Assembly: GCA_001803645.1 (NCBI GenBank)
Contig: MHDW01000192.1
Span: 6,136-12,754 of the forward strand
Source: Nitrospirae bacterium GWC2_42_7
GTDB taxonomy: Bacteria; Nitrospirota; Thermodesulfovibrionia; Thermodesulfovibrionales; UBA6898
Length of the DNA: 6,619 nucleotides
Direction of reading: 5' to 3'
In this document: positions 1 through 5,446 of the stretch, piece after piece
How positions within the stretch are numbered: the stretch's first letter is position 1
Layout of the letters: each line of letters opens with the position of its first letter
The notes under the pieces: model-generated
Told to the model about the DNA's origin: nothing
Databases searched by the model: none
The model's input: only the letters and a program-made list of their open reading frames with translations
Position numbers and translations under genes: made by a program

Positions 1-1
1 T

Positions 2-187
2 CTGGCTGATATGTCATTGGCCTTTGCATTCGGTTTTGCAGGGGTTCTGCTCTCCCCTGTTCATCTCTGCCTTGTTTTGACAAGAGAATATTTCAAGGCA
101 GATATGGCCGGGTTGTATAAAAAAATAGTGCCTGCAACAGGCATTATACTTGTCATTGCTGTTGCAAAATATTTGATTTTGAGATAA
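2..187 (+). CDS. C-terminal end of a DUF401-type integral membrane protein (partial)
   Basis: The 5' end lies outside the window; 61 codons and a TAA stop remain. The visible tail has a hydrophobic stretch (MSLAFAFGFAGVLLSPVHLC), a short charged loop (TREYFKADMAGLYKK), then a last hydrophobic helix (IVPATGIILVIAVAKYLIL) ending in a single arginine. The combination GFAGVLLSPVHLCLVLTREYF followed by a short amphipathic segment is what I recall of the C-terminus of DUF401 proteins, multi-pass membrane proteins of unknown function that resemble anion/permease-type carriers. The assignment comes from memory of this motif, not from a search. No clear terminator follows; the inverted-repeat element at 206-307 begins 18 nt after the stop. 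An alternative is another permease family with a similar end. Confidence 0.7.
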   Translation: MADMSLAFAFGFAGVLLSPVHLCLVLTREYFKADMAGLYKKIVPATGIILVIAVAKYLILR

Positions 188-205
188 GCAGATAAAGAGA
201 GGACA

Positions 206-307
206 ACCCACCCCTTCCTCCCCTCCCAAGAGGGGACTTTGAAGACAATATAAATATAGGGGGGCAGAATTAAGAAATCCCCTCCTTGGAGGGGTGCAGG
301 GGTGGGT
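206..307. repeat. MITE/REP-like element with C-rich/G-rich inverted arms
   Basis: The left arm (206-236) starts ACCCACCCCT and ends GAGGGGA. The right arm (278-307) starts TCCCCTCC and ends AGGGGTGGGT, the imperfect reverse complement of the left arm. Each arm also folds on itself: TCCCCTC-CCAA-GAGGGGA at 219-236 (7 bp) and CCCCTC-CTTG-GAGGGG at 279-294 (6 bp). The 41-bp centre is AT-rich apart from a GGGGGG run at 259-264. It has no coding capacity. Such arms are typical of dispersed non-autonomous repeats in intergenic regions; the copy number in this genome cannot be seen here. No clear target-site duplication was found. Because neither hairpin is followed by a T-run, it is not a standard terminator, though it could stabilise or block transcripts between the upstream gene and recN. 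Confidence 0.8.
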
Positions 308-342
308 AGATTTATTTGCTGTTAAGTCGCGCACCTCTGAAG

Positions 343-370
343 GGTTACGATAACCAGATGCTTTTATGAT
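343..370 (+). promoter_or_regulatory. Possible recN promoter with palindrome over the -35 area
   Basis: TATGAT at 365-370 matches the sigma-70 -10 box in five of six positions and lies 15 nt before the recN ATG. No good -35 is seen at the expected distance. Instead the perfect palindrome GGTTA-CGA-TAACC (343-355) occupies that place and could be an operator or activator site. If this -10 is used, the leader would be only about 9 nt, which agrees with the lack of a Shine-Dalgarno sequence before recN. It does not match LexA boxes known to me. Confidence 0.3.
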
Positions 371-385
371 ATATTTAGATGATCC

Positions 386-2050
386 ATGTTAAAAGAATTA
401 AGAATAAAAAACCTTGCGATCATCGAAGACCTTACCGTCAGGTTCGAGAAAGGTCTGAATATTTTGAGCGGTGAAACAGGAGCCGGCAAATCAATCATAG
501 TGGATGCCCTCGGCCTTGCCCTTGGAAACAGGGCCCAGTCTGACCTCCTTAAAACAGGGGAGAAAGAAGCTGTTGTACAGGCATATTTTGAACTCGATGA
601 TTACAGCAGTCTCCCGGATCTTGGCATAGATGTTTCAGAAGGGCTTGTTCTTCGTAGAATGCTGTCATCTAATGGAAAAAGCCGAGCATACATTAATGAT
701 TCAATGGTAACAATGCAGTCGCTTTCAGAGATCGGCAAATCCCTTGTGGATATCCACAGCCAGCATGAACACCAGAGCCTGCTTACAGTTGCAAAACAGA
801 GGACTCTGCTTGACTCTTATGGAAAATTGCAGTCTGATGCGGAAAAAGTGGGATCCCTTTTCAGGGAAATGCAGACTTTGAAAGATGAGTACTCTGAAGT
901 AAGCGAAAAGATCAAGGAAAGGGCCCACAGGCTTGACCTGCTTAAGTTTCAGATAAATGAGATCAACGTCTCATCTCTCACGACAAACGAAAAAGAAGAA
1001 CTCGAAGAAGAAAAGAAGATCCTGGCTAATCAGACAAAATTGAACGAACTTACAAACACGGCCTACGCGTTATTATATGAAGCCGAGGGTTCATGCTCAG
1101 AACGGCTTTCCAGTGTGATCTCACAACTAAGAGAGATCCTATCCATAGATAGTAGTATAGAAGATACCTTAAAGCTTCTCGAATCAGCAAAGCCTTTAAT
1201 AGATGATGCTTCGATAAATATGAGGGGATACAGGGAAAGATATGATTTTGAGCCTGGACGTCTAGAGACTGTTGAGGACAGGCTTGAATTGATCAAAAGA
1301 CTCGAAAGAAAGTACGGCAGCGGGATAGAGACTATTCTGAAATACAGAGACGATGCTGAAGAAGAGATGAAAGGGTTGGAGATGTCAGATGAAAAGTTGA
1401 TATCAGTTGAAAAAGAACTTGCTCTTAAAAAAACAGCTCTTCAGGAAGCTGCTCTGTCTCTTTCAGAAAAAAGAAAAAAAACAGCAAGAAAAATAGAGAG
1501 TCTCATAAAAGAGAACCTCCGGGAACTTGCTATGGCTAATGCAGAATTCAGAATAGATGTTAAACAGGAAGCAGGAGTTGATGAAGGATATTTAGTCAGT
1601 CTGCACGGTATTGACCGGATAGAGTTTCTATTTTCTGCAAACCCGGGTGAACCGCTCAAGCCTCTTTCGAAAATAATCTCAGGGGGGGAACTCTCAAGGG
1701 TCATGCTTGCCCTGAAGAGCATACTTGCTGAAGTGGACAATATACCTGTTCTTATCTTTGACGAAGTTGACGCAGGCATTGGTGGTAAAACAGCAGGGAG
1801 CGTGGGCAAAAAACTTGATCTGATCTCCAAAAAACACCAGCTGCTCTGCATAACTCATCTGCCCCAGATAGCGAAATATGGTGGGTATCACTTGAAAATA
1901 GAGAAGAAGAACAAGAATAATAAGACATTCGTAGATGTAAAGGAACTTTCAGGAAAAGAAAGGCAGGATGAAATAGCCCGTATGCTGAGCGGTGATCTGA
2001 CCGAGGCGTCGCTAAAGCATGCCGAAGAACTGCTGGAGAGAAATAGATGA
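386..2050 (+). CDS. recN: DNA repair protein RecN (SMC-like ATPase)
   Basis: RecN is a cytoplasmic SMC-like ATPase that acts at double-strand breaks, holding DNA ends or sister chromosomes together for RecA-dependent repair. The 554-residue product has normal family length and all hallmarks. The N-terminus MLKELRIKNLAII is canonical, and Walker A is GETGAGKS at 29-36. The Q-loop region is DIHSQHEHQSLL at 122-133. A charged coiled coil (about 150-380) is interrupted near the middle. The ABC signature is SGGELS at 432-437, Walker B is VLIFDEVD at 455-462, and the H-loop is CITHLPQ at 488-494. The ATG at 386 is the only sensible start, since an in-frame TGA sits two codons upstream. There is no Shine-Dalgarno sequence, so initiation may be leaderless or weak. 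The gene ends in an ATGA overlap with the ferredoxin gene, implying translational coupling. All catalytic residues are present. Confidence 0.97.
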   Translation: MLKELRIKNLAIIEDLTVRFEKGLNILSGETGAGKSIIVDALGLALGNRAQSDLLKTGEKEAVVQAYFELDDYSSLPDLGIDVSEGLVLRRMLSSNGKSRAYINDSMVTMQSLSEIGKSLVDIHSQHEHQSLLTVAKQRTLLDSYGKLQSDAEKVGSLFREMQTLKDEYSEVSEKIKERAHRLDLLKFQINEINVSSLTTNEKEELEEEKKILANQTKLNELTNTAYALLYEAEGSCSERLSSVISQLREILSIDSSIEDTLKLLESAKPLIDDASINMRGYRERYDFEPGRLETVEDRLELIKRLERKYGSGIETILKYRDDAEEEMKGLEMSDEKLISVEKELALKKTALQEAALSLSEKRKKTARKIESLIKENLRELAMANAEFRIDVKQEAGVDEGYLVSLHGIDRIEFLFSANPGEPLKPLSKIISGGELSRVMLALKSILAEVDNIPVLIFDEVDAGIGGKTAGSVGKKLDLISKKHQLLCITHLPQIAKYGGYHLKIEKKNKNNKTFVDVKELSGKERQDEIARMLSGDLTEASLKHAEELLERNR

Positions 2051-2286
2051 AAGGAAGAATCAAAATAGATACAGAACTCTGCAAAGGGTGCACATACTGC
2101 ATTGATACCTGTCCTGCAGGAGTTATTGTAATAAGAAAACGTTTCAATAAGAATGGTTTTTTCCCTGTAATTGCCAGACATCTTGAAAAATGTTCCGGGT
2201 GCGCAATGTGCGCTAAAATGTGCCCTGAGATTGCGATAGAGGTCTACAGAAATGATGCTGAAAAAACCAGGAAGGTCAGGAGATAA
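2047..2286 (+). CDS. 2x[4Fe-4S] ferredoxin, 2-oxoacid:ferredoxin oxidoreductase delta-subunit type
   Basis: This is a 79-residue electron-transfer protein with two complete CxxCxxCxxxCP motifs (C12-C15-C18-C22-P23 and C49-C52-C55-C59-P60), each expected to hold a [4Fe-4S] cluster with the last Cys serving the other cluster. The opening MKGRIKID, the linker NKNGFFPVI before the second motif and the ending IAIEVYR are typical of KorD/VorD delta subunits of 2-oxoglutarate or 2-ketoisovalerate:ferredoxin oxidoreductases. Those genes normally stand next to the alpha, beta and gamma subunits. Here none follows: the next gene is a rhodanese, so the protein is either a free-standing ferredoxin or a displaced subunit. 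The start codon overlaps the recN stop (ATGA). The C-terminus is basic (KTRKVRR). The ferredoxin fold is certain; the partner enzyme is not. Confidence 0.93.
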   Translation: MKGRIKIDTELCKGCTYCIDTCPAGVIVIRKRFNKNGFFPVIARHLEKCSGCAMCAKMCPEIAIEVYRNDAEKTRKVRR

Positions 2287-2296
2287 GAAGCGTAAG

Positions 2297-2638
2297 ATGG
2301 AAATTCCAAGAATCACGGTCGATGAACTGAAGGCCATGATCGATAAAAATGAGCCGGTCTTGATCCTTGATGTTCGGGGCAGTGCTGCATATGCAACAAG
2401 TCCAAGAAAGATAAAAGGAGCAGTATTCCTTGAACCAAACGATACGTCTGCTATAAGCACCTATGCAAAGACCCTGGATAAAAACATACCTGTCGTTACT
2501 TACTGTTCCTGAAAAGAAGAGCAAACCAGTGCCCGTGTGGCAGAAAGATTAATCGAGCAGGGGATTACAAAGGTATTTGCGCTTAAAGGCGGTTATGGGG
2601 AATGGAGAAAAGCTGAATATCCTTTGGAAATAAAATAA
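2297..2638 (+). CDS. Rhodanese-domain sulfurtransferase with in-frame TGA at the catalytic Cys (probable selenoprotein)
   Basis: A single rhodanese domain of 113 residues if TGA 2510-2512 is read as selenocysteine. N-terminal half: ITVDELKAMI, then VLILDVR (21-27), KIKGAVFLEP and the strand IPVVTYCS (64-71). Codon 72 is TGA. The frame then continues as KEEQTSARVAERL (73-85), a turn, and VFALKGGYGEWRKAEYPLE (93-111), the standard rhodanese C-terminus. In relatives the loop reads YCxCPNExTSAR and the second Cys is the persulfide-carrying nucleophile; Sec72 takes exactly that place, with E75 and T77-S78-A79-R80 kept. Rhodaneses move sulfane sulfur (thiosulfate, persulfides) to acceptors. The ATG at 2297 is chosen because relatives begin just before the RITVDEL strand and AAGAAG lies 6 nt upstream; the in-frame ATG at 2252 would overlap the ferredoxin. 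Without readthrough, a useless 71-residue fragment would be made. The alternative is a recent nonsense mutation or sequencing error. Confidence 0.85.
2510..2542 (+). promoter_or_regulatory. Sec UGA codon with SECIS-like stem-loop
   Basis: The in-frame TGA (2510-2512) is followed by 17 nt and then a stem-loop: TGCC (2530-2533), loop CGTGT (2534-2538), GGCA (2539-2542). Bacterial SECIS elements lie inside the coding sequence just after the UGA, with an apical loop about 16-37 nt away that has a G early in the loop, often as GU. Here the loop starts 21 nt after the UGA and its second and third bases are G and U. The stem is only 4 bp and its lower extension is mismatched, so the support is modest and was judged by eye. 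Confidence 0.45.
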
Positions 2639-2653
2639 ATATCCTGCTTTTCG

Positions 2654-4006
2654 TCAGTCAATTCCTAATACTTTAAGTTTTTTCCATAGTGTAACCCTGC
2701 TTATTCCAAGGTGCTTTGCTGTAAGAGTCTTATTACCTTTAAAAATGGAAAGAGCAGATTTGATCTTTTCCTTTTCAAGTGCAGAATTATCTTCCCTGGC
2801 TTCACTATCGTTATGATGAAATACATATTCCGGCAGGTCCGAAACTTCAATGGTGTCACCCTTGCTGGTGATCACACTATGTTCAATTGCATTGATCAGC
2901 TGCCTTACATTTCCGGGCCATCTATAATTTTTTATGACTTCCACTGCATGAGGGCTTATGCGTTTTATATCTTTATTATTTAATACAGATATTTTTTTCA
3001 GATAATGAAAGGCTATAACAGGTATGTCATCAATTCTTTCCCTTAGAGAAGGAGTTTGTATGAAAATAGTATTAACCCTGTAAAAAAGATCTTCCCTGAA
3101 CTTATTTTCATCAACAAGTTTATGCAGATCTTTATTGGTAGCGGATATAAGTCTGATATTTACAGGTATTGGTTGGTGGTCTCCGACCCGCTCAACCACT
3201 TTTGCTTCAAGGACATTCAACAGCTTTGCCTGCATCAGAAGGGGCATGTCTCCTATTTCATCTAAGAAGAATGTCCCATCATGTGCTGCCTCAAACCTTC
3301 CTGTCCTGTCGTTTAAAGCACCGGTAAAGGCGCCTTTTTTATGGCCAAAAAGTTCGCTTTCAAGAAGATACTCATTCAGAGAGGCACAGTTAAGGCTTAT
3401 GAATGGTCCCTCTTTTCGTTTGCTCAGTGAATGAATTGCCTGAGCAACAAGGTTTTTTCCTGTCCCGCTTTCACCGCATATCATAACAGAGGCATCAGTA
3501 CTTGCAGCATTCCGTATTCTCTCATACAAATTCTGCATTATAGTGCTCTTACCCAACAATCCCATAAACCAATAGTCTTTGCTTAATTCATGTTTCAGTT
3601 CCTGGAGTTCCAGTTCTTTCAGATACAATGAAGTAATATCAGTCATTGTTTCAACTGCCCCTATTATTTCTCCACTGATGTCTCTTAGGGTTACGGCATT
3701 CTTCAAAAGATAAACAGCCCGACCGTCATGTGCTCTTATTCTGCATCTTTTGTTGCAGATTGTTCCGGTTGTAAAAAGATCACATTTTTTCTGTCTTCCG
3801 GATTCGGTCAACACTACACATGTATCGCTGTCGAGCATGGAACATTGCCTGCCTATAACCTCTTCACTGCGATAACCTGTTATGTCTTCAGCAGCCCTAT
3901 TGAAGAATTTAATATTTCCCTCGGTATCTACAATCATAAGACCATCTCTCATGGCCTCAAACACATTCATTAAAAATTTCGGGTCTCTCAAGAATTCTTC
4001 AATCAT
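2654..4006 (-). CDS. Sigma-54-dependent transcriptional activator with Cys-rich PAS sensor domain (PAS-AAA+-Fis)
   Basis: A 450-residue bacterial enhancer-binding protein. The N-terminal PAS domain (about 10-125; DGLMIVDTEGNIKFFNRAAE, GYRSEEVIG) replaces a receiver, so the signal is probably sensed directly. It holds five cysteines (C55, C63, C75, C84, C88) in the pattern QCSML...DTC...KKCDLF...ICNKRC, suited to a metal, Fe-S or redox switch. A short linker leads to the AAA+ domain: Walker A GESGTGK 178-184, the sigma-54 contact loop GAFTGA 225-230, Walker B FFLDE 246-250, sensor I SATNKD, and the arginine region FREDLFYRVN. A Fis-type helix-turn-helix closes the protein (about 423-448, LTAKHLGISRVTLWKKL). 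GGGAG lies 8 nt before the ATG. It is divergent from the usp cluster, which has a sigma-54 promoter, so that cluster is the likely target. It converges on the rhodanese gene with a 15-nt gap and no visible terminator. Confidence 0.95.
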   Translation of the reverse strand: MIEEFLRDPKFLMNVFEAMRDGLMIVDTEGNIKFFNRAAEDITGYRSEEVIGRQCSMLDSDTCVVLTESGRQKKCDLFTTGTICNKRCRIRAHDGRAVYLLKNAVTLRDISGEIIGAVETMTDITSLYLKELELQELKHELSKDYWFMGLLGKSTIMQNLYERIRNAASTDASVMICGESGTGKNLVAQAIHSLSKRKEGPFISLNCASLNEYLLESELFGHKKGAFTGALNDRTGRFEAAHDGTFFLDEIGDMPLLMQAKLLNVLEAKVVERVGDHQPIPVNIRLISATNKDLHKLVDENKFREDLFYRVNTIFIQTPSLRERIDDIPVIAFHYLKKISVLNNKDIKRISPHAVEVIKNYRWPGNVRQLINAIEHSVITSKGDTIEVSDLPEYVFHHNDSEAREDNSALEKEKIKSALSIFKGNKTLTAKHLGISRVTLWKKLKVLGID

Positions 4007-4058
4007 TATGTTAACTCCCTTATAAAACGCAACAAATGTTTGCAGTAAATGTAAAAGT

Positions 4059-4087
4059 GTTAATTAACGTTAATAATTAAAATTAAC
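4059..4087. promoter_or_regulatory. AT-rich palindrome cluster (GTTAAT half-sites), possible operator
   Basis: Overlapping perfect palindromes GTTAATTAAC (4059-4068) and TTAACGTTAA (4064-4073) are followed by GTTAAT-N7-ATTAAC (4069-4087). Together they give four GTTAAT half-sites in 29 bp, 53 bp upstream of the activator's start codon. The spacing and repetition look like a protein-binding site, perhaps for autoregulation. AT-rich sequence makes chance palindromes easier, so confidence is modest. Confidence 0.35.
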
Positions 4088-4090
4088 AGG

Positions 4091-4108
4091 TTGACGTATA
4101 ATTGTCAA
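4091..4108. promoter_or_regulatory. Inverted repeat TTGAC-N8-GTCAA: candidate enhancer site or divergent -35 pair
   Basis: Perfect 5-bp arms separated by 8 bp. The centre lies about 98 bp upstream of the start point predicted from the sigma-54 promoter, a usual place for an enhancer-binding protein. Each arm also reads as a sigma-70 -35 box. On the plus strand, TTGACG is followed 16 nt later by AATAAT (4113-4118). On the minus strand, TTGACA (4108-4103) has only a poor -10 (TAATTT) 17 nt further on. The two readings are not exclusive. Confidence 0.4.
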
Positions 4109-4124
4109 TAGCAATAATATCTCG

Positions 4125-4134
4125 CTTGGCCAAG
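4125..4134. promoter_or_regulatory. Perfect 10-bp palindrome CTTGGCCAAG
   Basis: A GC-containing palindrome inside an otherwise AT-rich intergenic region, about 68 bp upstream of the predicted sigma-54 start point. It may be a binding site for the divergent activator or another regulator. It shares no half-site with TTGAC-N8-GTCAA, so at most one of the two is likely to be the activator's site. Confidence 0.35.
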
Positions 4135-4171
4135 TCACTGATAATATTGGATTTTTAATTATATTTAATTC

Positions 4172-4187
4172 AGGCATGAAAACTGCA
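4172..4187 (+). promoter_or_regulatory. Sigma-54 (-24/-12) promoter of the usp-yeeE cluster
   Basis: The sequence AGGCATG-AAAA-CTGCA fits the consensus TGGCACG-N4-TTGCW at all but three positions. It keeps the essential GG (4173-4174) and GC (4185-4186) with exactly 10 bp between them. Transcription would start near 4198, giving a leader of about 61 nt before the first usp gene. A sigma-54 activator is encoded divergently just upstream, which raises confidence. Confidence 0.7.
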
Positions 4188-4258
4188 TTGCATAGTGCAA
4201 GAAGAAAATGCAAAAAGCAATGTTAAATTTTTTATGGATTTATGGAAAGGAGTAAGAG

Positions 4259-4843
4259 ATGAACAAAGTGTTAATTGCAGTTGATAACACAAAGGCTTCA
4301 AAGGCTGTGTTATCAACCTTCCACAATTCAGTCAGTCAACCCAAGGAAGTAATCCTGCTTCATGTAGAAAGGCTTGAAGGCAGGTCTTTGATGATCGATA
4401 TGCTCGGCGATGCAGAAATGTCAACCTTAAAGGAGTCAGTAAAAGGAACTTCTTACAAAGAATCTCTGGATGAAAAGTCCGAAAAGATTCTGACTTATTA
4501 TAAAAAAGAATTGGAAGATAACGGGATATCCCTGGTCAAAACAGTAATACGTACTGGTCATCCGGCAGAGGAAATCCTTAAGGTTGCTGAGGAAGAAGGA
4601 GTTGAATTGATACTCCTCGGCTACAGTGGAAGAAAAGGGCTGAACAGGCTTATTTCAGGCTCTGTTGCCAATGAAGTAGAAAAAAATACAAAGACCCCTG
4701 TTCTTGTAGCCAAAAGGCCGCTTACATGTGAGGAACCTTATGGCTGGAAGGATGCTTATGCCGCAGTTACCATTACCACAGCAATAATTTTGGGCTTGTT
4801 ACTTCTGGAAGTCTTCTTCCAGAAAGGAATCTTTATACACTAA
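4259..4843 (+). CDS. Universal stress protein (UspA family) with C-terminal membrane helix
   Basis: The 194-residue product has a Usp domain (1-152) and a tail. The Usp fold starts MNKVLIAVDNTK, with D9 at the usual nucleotide-contact position. The ATP-binding loop G-x2-G-x9-G-S is intact (G121, G124, G134-S135), so nucleotide binding is expected. Unlike its two neighbours it carries about 40 extra residues containing one strongly hydrophobic segment (about 167-187, TTAIILGLLLLEVFF), followed by QKGIFIH. This would anchor the protein in the cytoplasmic membrane with the Usp domain inside. It is the first gene of a tandem of three paralogues and has a strong ribosome-binding site (AAAGGAG, 6 nt before ATG). 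It sits behind the sigma-54 promoter. The tail resembles the first helix of the YeeE protein encoded downstream (see findings). The signal and partner are unknown. Confidence 0.92.
   Translation: MNKVLIAVDNTKASKAVLSTFHNSVSQPKEVILLHVERLEGRSLMIDMLGDAEMSTLKESVKGTSYKESLDEKSEKILTYYKKELEDNGISLVKTVIRTGHPAEEILKVAEEEGVELILLGYSGRKGLNRLISGSVANEVEKNTKTPVLVAKRPLTCEEPYGWKDAYAAVTITTAIILGLLLLEVFFQKGIFIH
4803..4824 (+). other. 9-bp perfect hairpin inside the end of the first usp gene
   Basis: TTCTGGAAG (4803-4811), loop TCTT, CTTCCAGAA (4816-4824). It overlaps the codons of the membrane tail and is 16 nt before the stop codon. There is no T-run after it, so it is not a standard terminator. It might affect mRNA processing or stability and so the relative amounts of the three Usp proteins, or it may be a chance result of codon choice. 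Confidence 0.4.
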
Positions 4844-4876
4844 TCATATTAATTTCAAAACAAAAAGGAGAAAAAG

Positions 4877-5383
4877 ATGAAAAAAGTATTGGTTGCAGTC
4901 AATGACACAAAAGGTTCAAAAGCAGTATTTTCGGTTTTCCGCAATTTAGTTAAGCCACCGGAAGAAGTTGTGCTTCTTCATGTAGAAAAACTTGAAGGCA
5001 GGTCTCTGATGATCGATATGCTTGGTGAAGCTGAATTATCAACATTGAGAGAATCCTTACAAGGAACTGAGTATAAGGAAAATCTCGACAGAAAAGCAGC
5101 CCAGATCCTTAATTATTACAAAAAGGAACTGGAAAATGGCGGTTTAGTCAGTATAAGAACAATCATTCGAGAAGGGATACCAGAAGACGAAATTATTAAA
5201 GTAGCAGAAGAAGAGAGTGTAGATATGATCATTGTCGGAGACAGCGGAAATAAGGGTATGGCCAGATTTATTTCTGGATGTGTCAGTAAAGAAGTGGAAA
5301 AAAATTCCGCGGTGCCTGTGCTTCTAGGCAAGTCTGAGATTGAGAAGACTTATGACCTTAAAGAAGCTCCTATCGCGGCTTAA
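4877..5383 (+). CDS. Universal stress protein (UspA family), second tandem copy
   Basis: The 168-residue soluble product covers one Usp domain with no membrane segment. It is clearly paralogous to the copies on both sides, sharing LLHVE, the insert LEGRSLMIDMLG, the run YYKKELE and SGxVxxEVEKN. Two positions differ from a standard ATP-binding Usp. The N-terminal VAVND has Asn at position 9 and Asp at 10, where its neighbours have D9-N10. The phosphate loop reads G121-x2-G124-x9-G134-C135, with Cys in place of Ser/Thr. Nucleotide binding may therefore be weakened or altered. The gene lies 33 nt after the first copy, with AAGGAG 6 nt before ATG, and is presumably in the same transcript. Paired Usp proteins often form homo- or heterodimers, so mixed dimers with the neighbours are plausible. 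Confidence 0.93.
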   Translation: MKKVLVAVNDTKGSKAVFSVFRNLVKPPEEVVLLHVEKLEGRSLMIDMLGEAELSTLRESLQGTEYKENLDRKAAQILNYYKKELENGGLVSIRTIIREGIPEDEIIKVAEEESVDMIIVGDSGNKGMARFISGCVSKEVEKNSAVPVLLGKSEIEKTYDLKEAPIAA

Positions 5384-5394
5384 GAAAAACTAAC

Positions 5395-5411
5395 GAAAAT
5401 CTTTGATTTTC
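5395..5411 (+). other. Intergenic hairpin between second and third usp genes
   Basis: GAAAATC-TTT-GATTTTC is a perfect 7-bp inverted repeat with a 3-nt loop, in the 63-nt gap between the genes. It is AT-rich and lacks a downstream T-run, so any termination would be weak. It may be an mRNA stability or processing element. Confidence 0.35.
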
Positions 5412-5446
5412 CAGTCAAATACAAACAAAAGACTTAGGAGGAAGAA

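Noticed and set aside
219..240. Rho-independent terminator for the upstream membrane-protein gene
   Set aside because: The 7-bp GC hairpin is present but is followed by CTTTG and not a T-run, and it belongs to the repeat element.
14..334. 106-residue minus-strand open frame across the repeat element
   Set aside because: It runs antisense through the membrane-protein end and the inverted repeats, has low-complexity content and matches no family. It is a typical spurious frame in such repeats.
1441..2460. Several minus-strand frames opposite recN and the ferredoxin
   Set aside because: They are antisense to strongly conserved genes, overlap one another and resemble no known protein.
2252..2512. 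Reading the rhodanese as a complete 86-residue protein starting at 2252 and ending at the TGA
   Set aside because: It would lose the active-site loop and the conserved C-terminus, and its extra N-terminal residues only reflect overlap with the ferredoxin gene.
3728..3973. Plus-strand open frame opposite the PAS domain
   Set aside because: It is the antisense shadow of the activator gene and has no ribosome-binding site or family features.
4803..4824. Terminator after the first usp gene
   Set aside because: The hairpin lies inside the coding sequence, lacks a T-run, and the next usp gene follows closely, so it is not called as a terminator.
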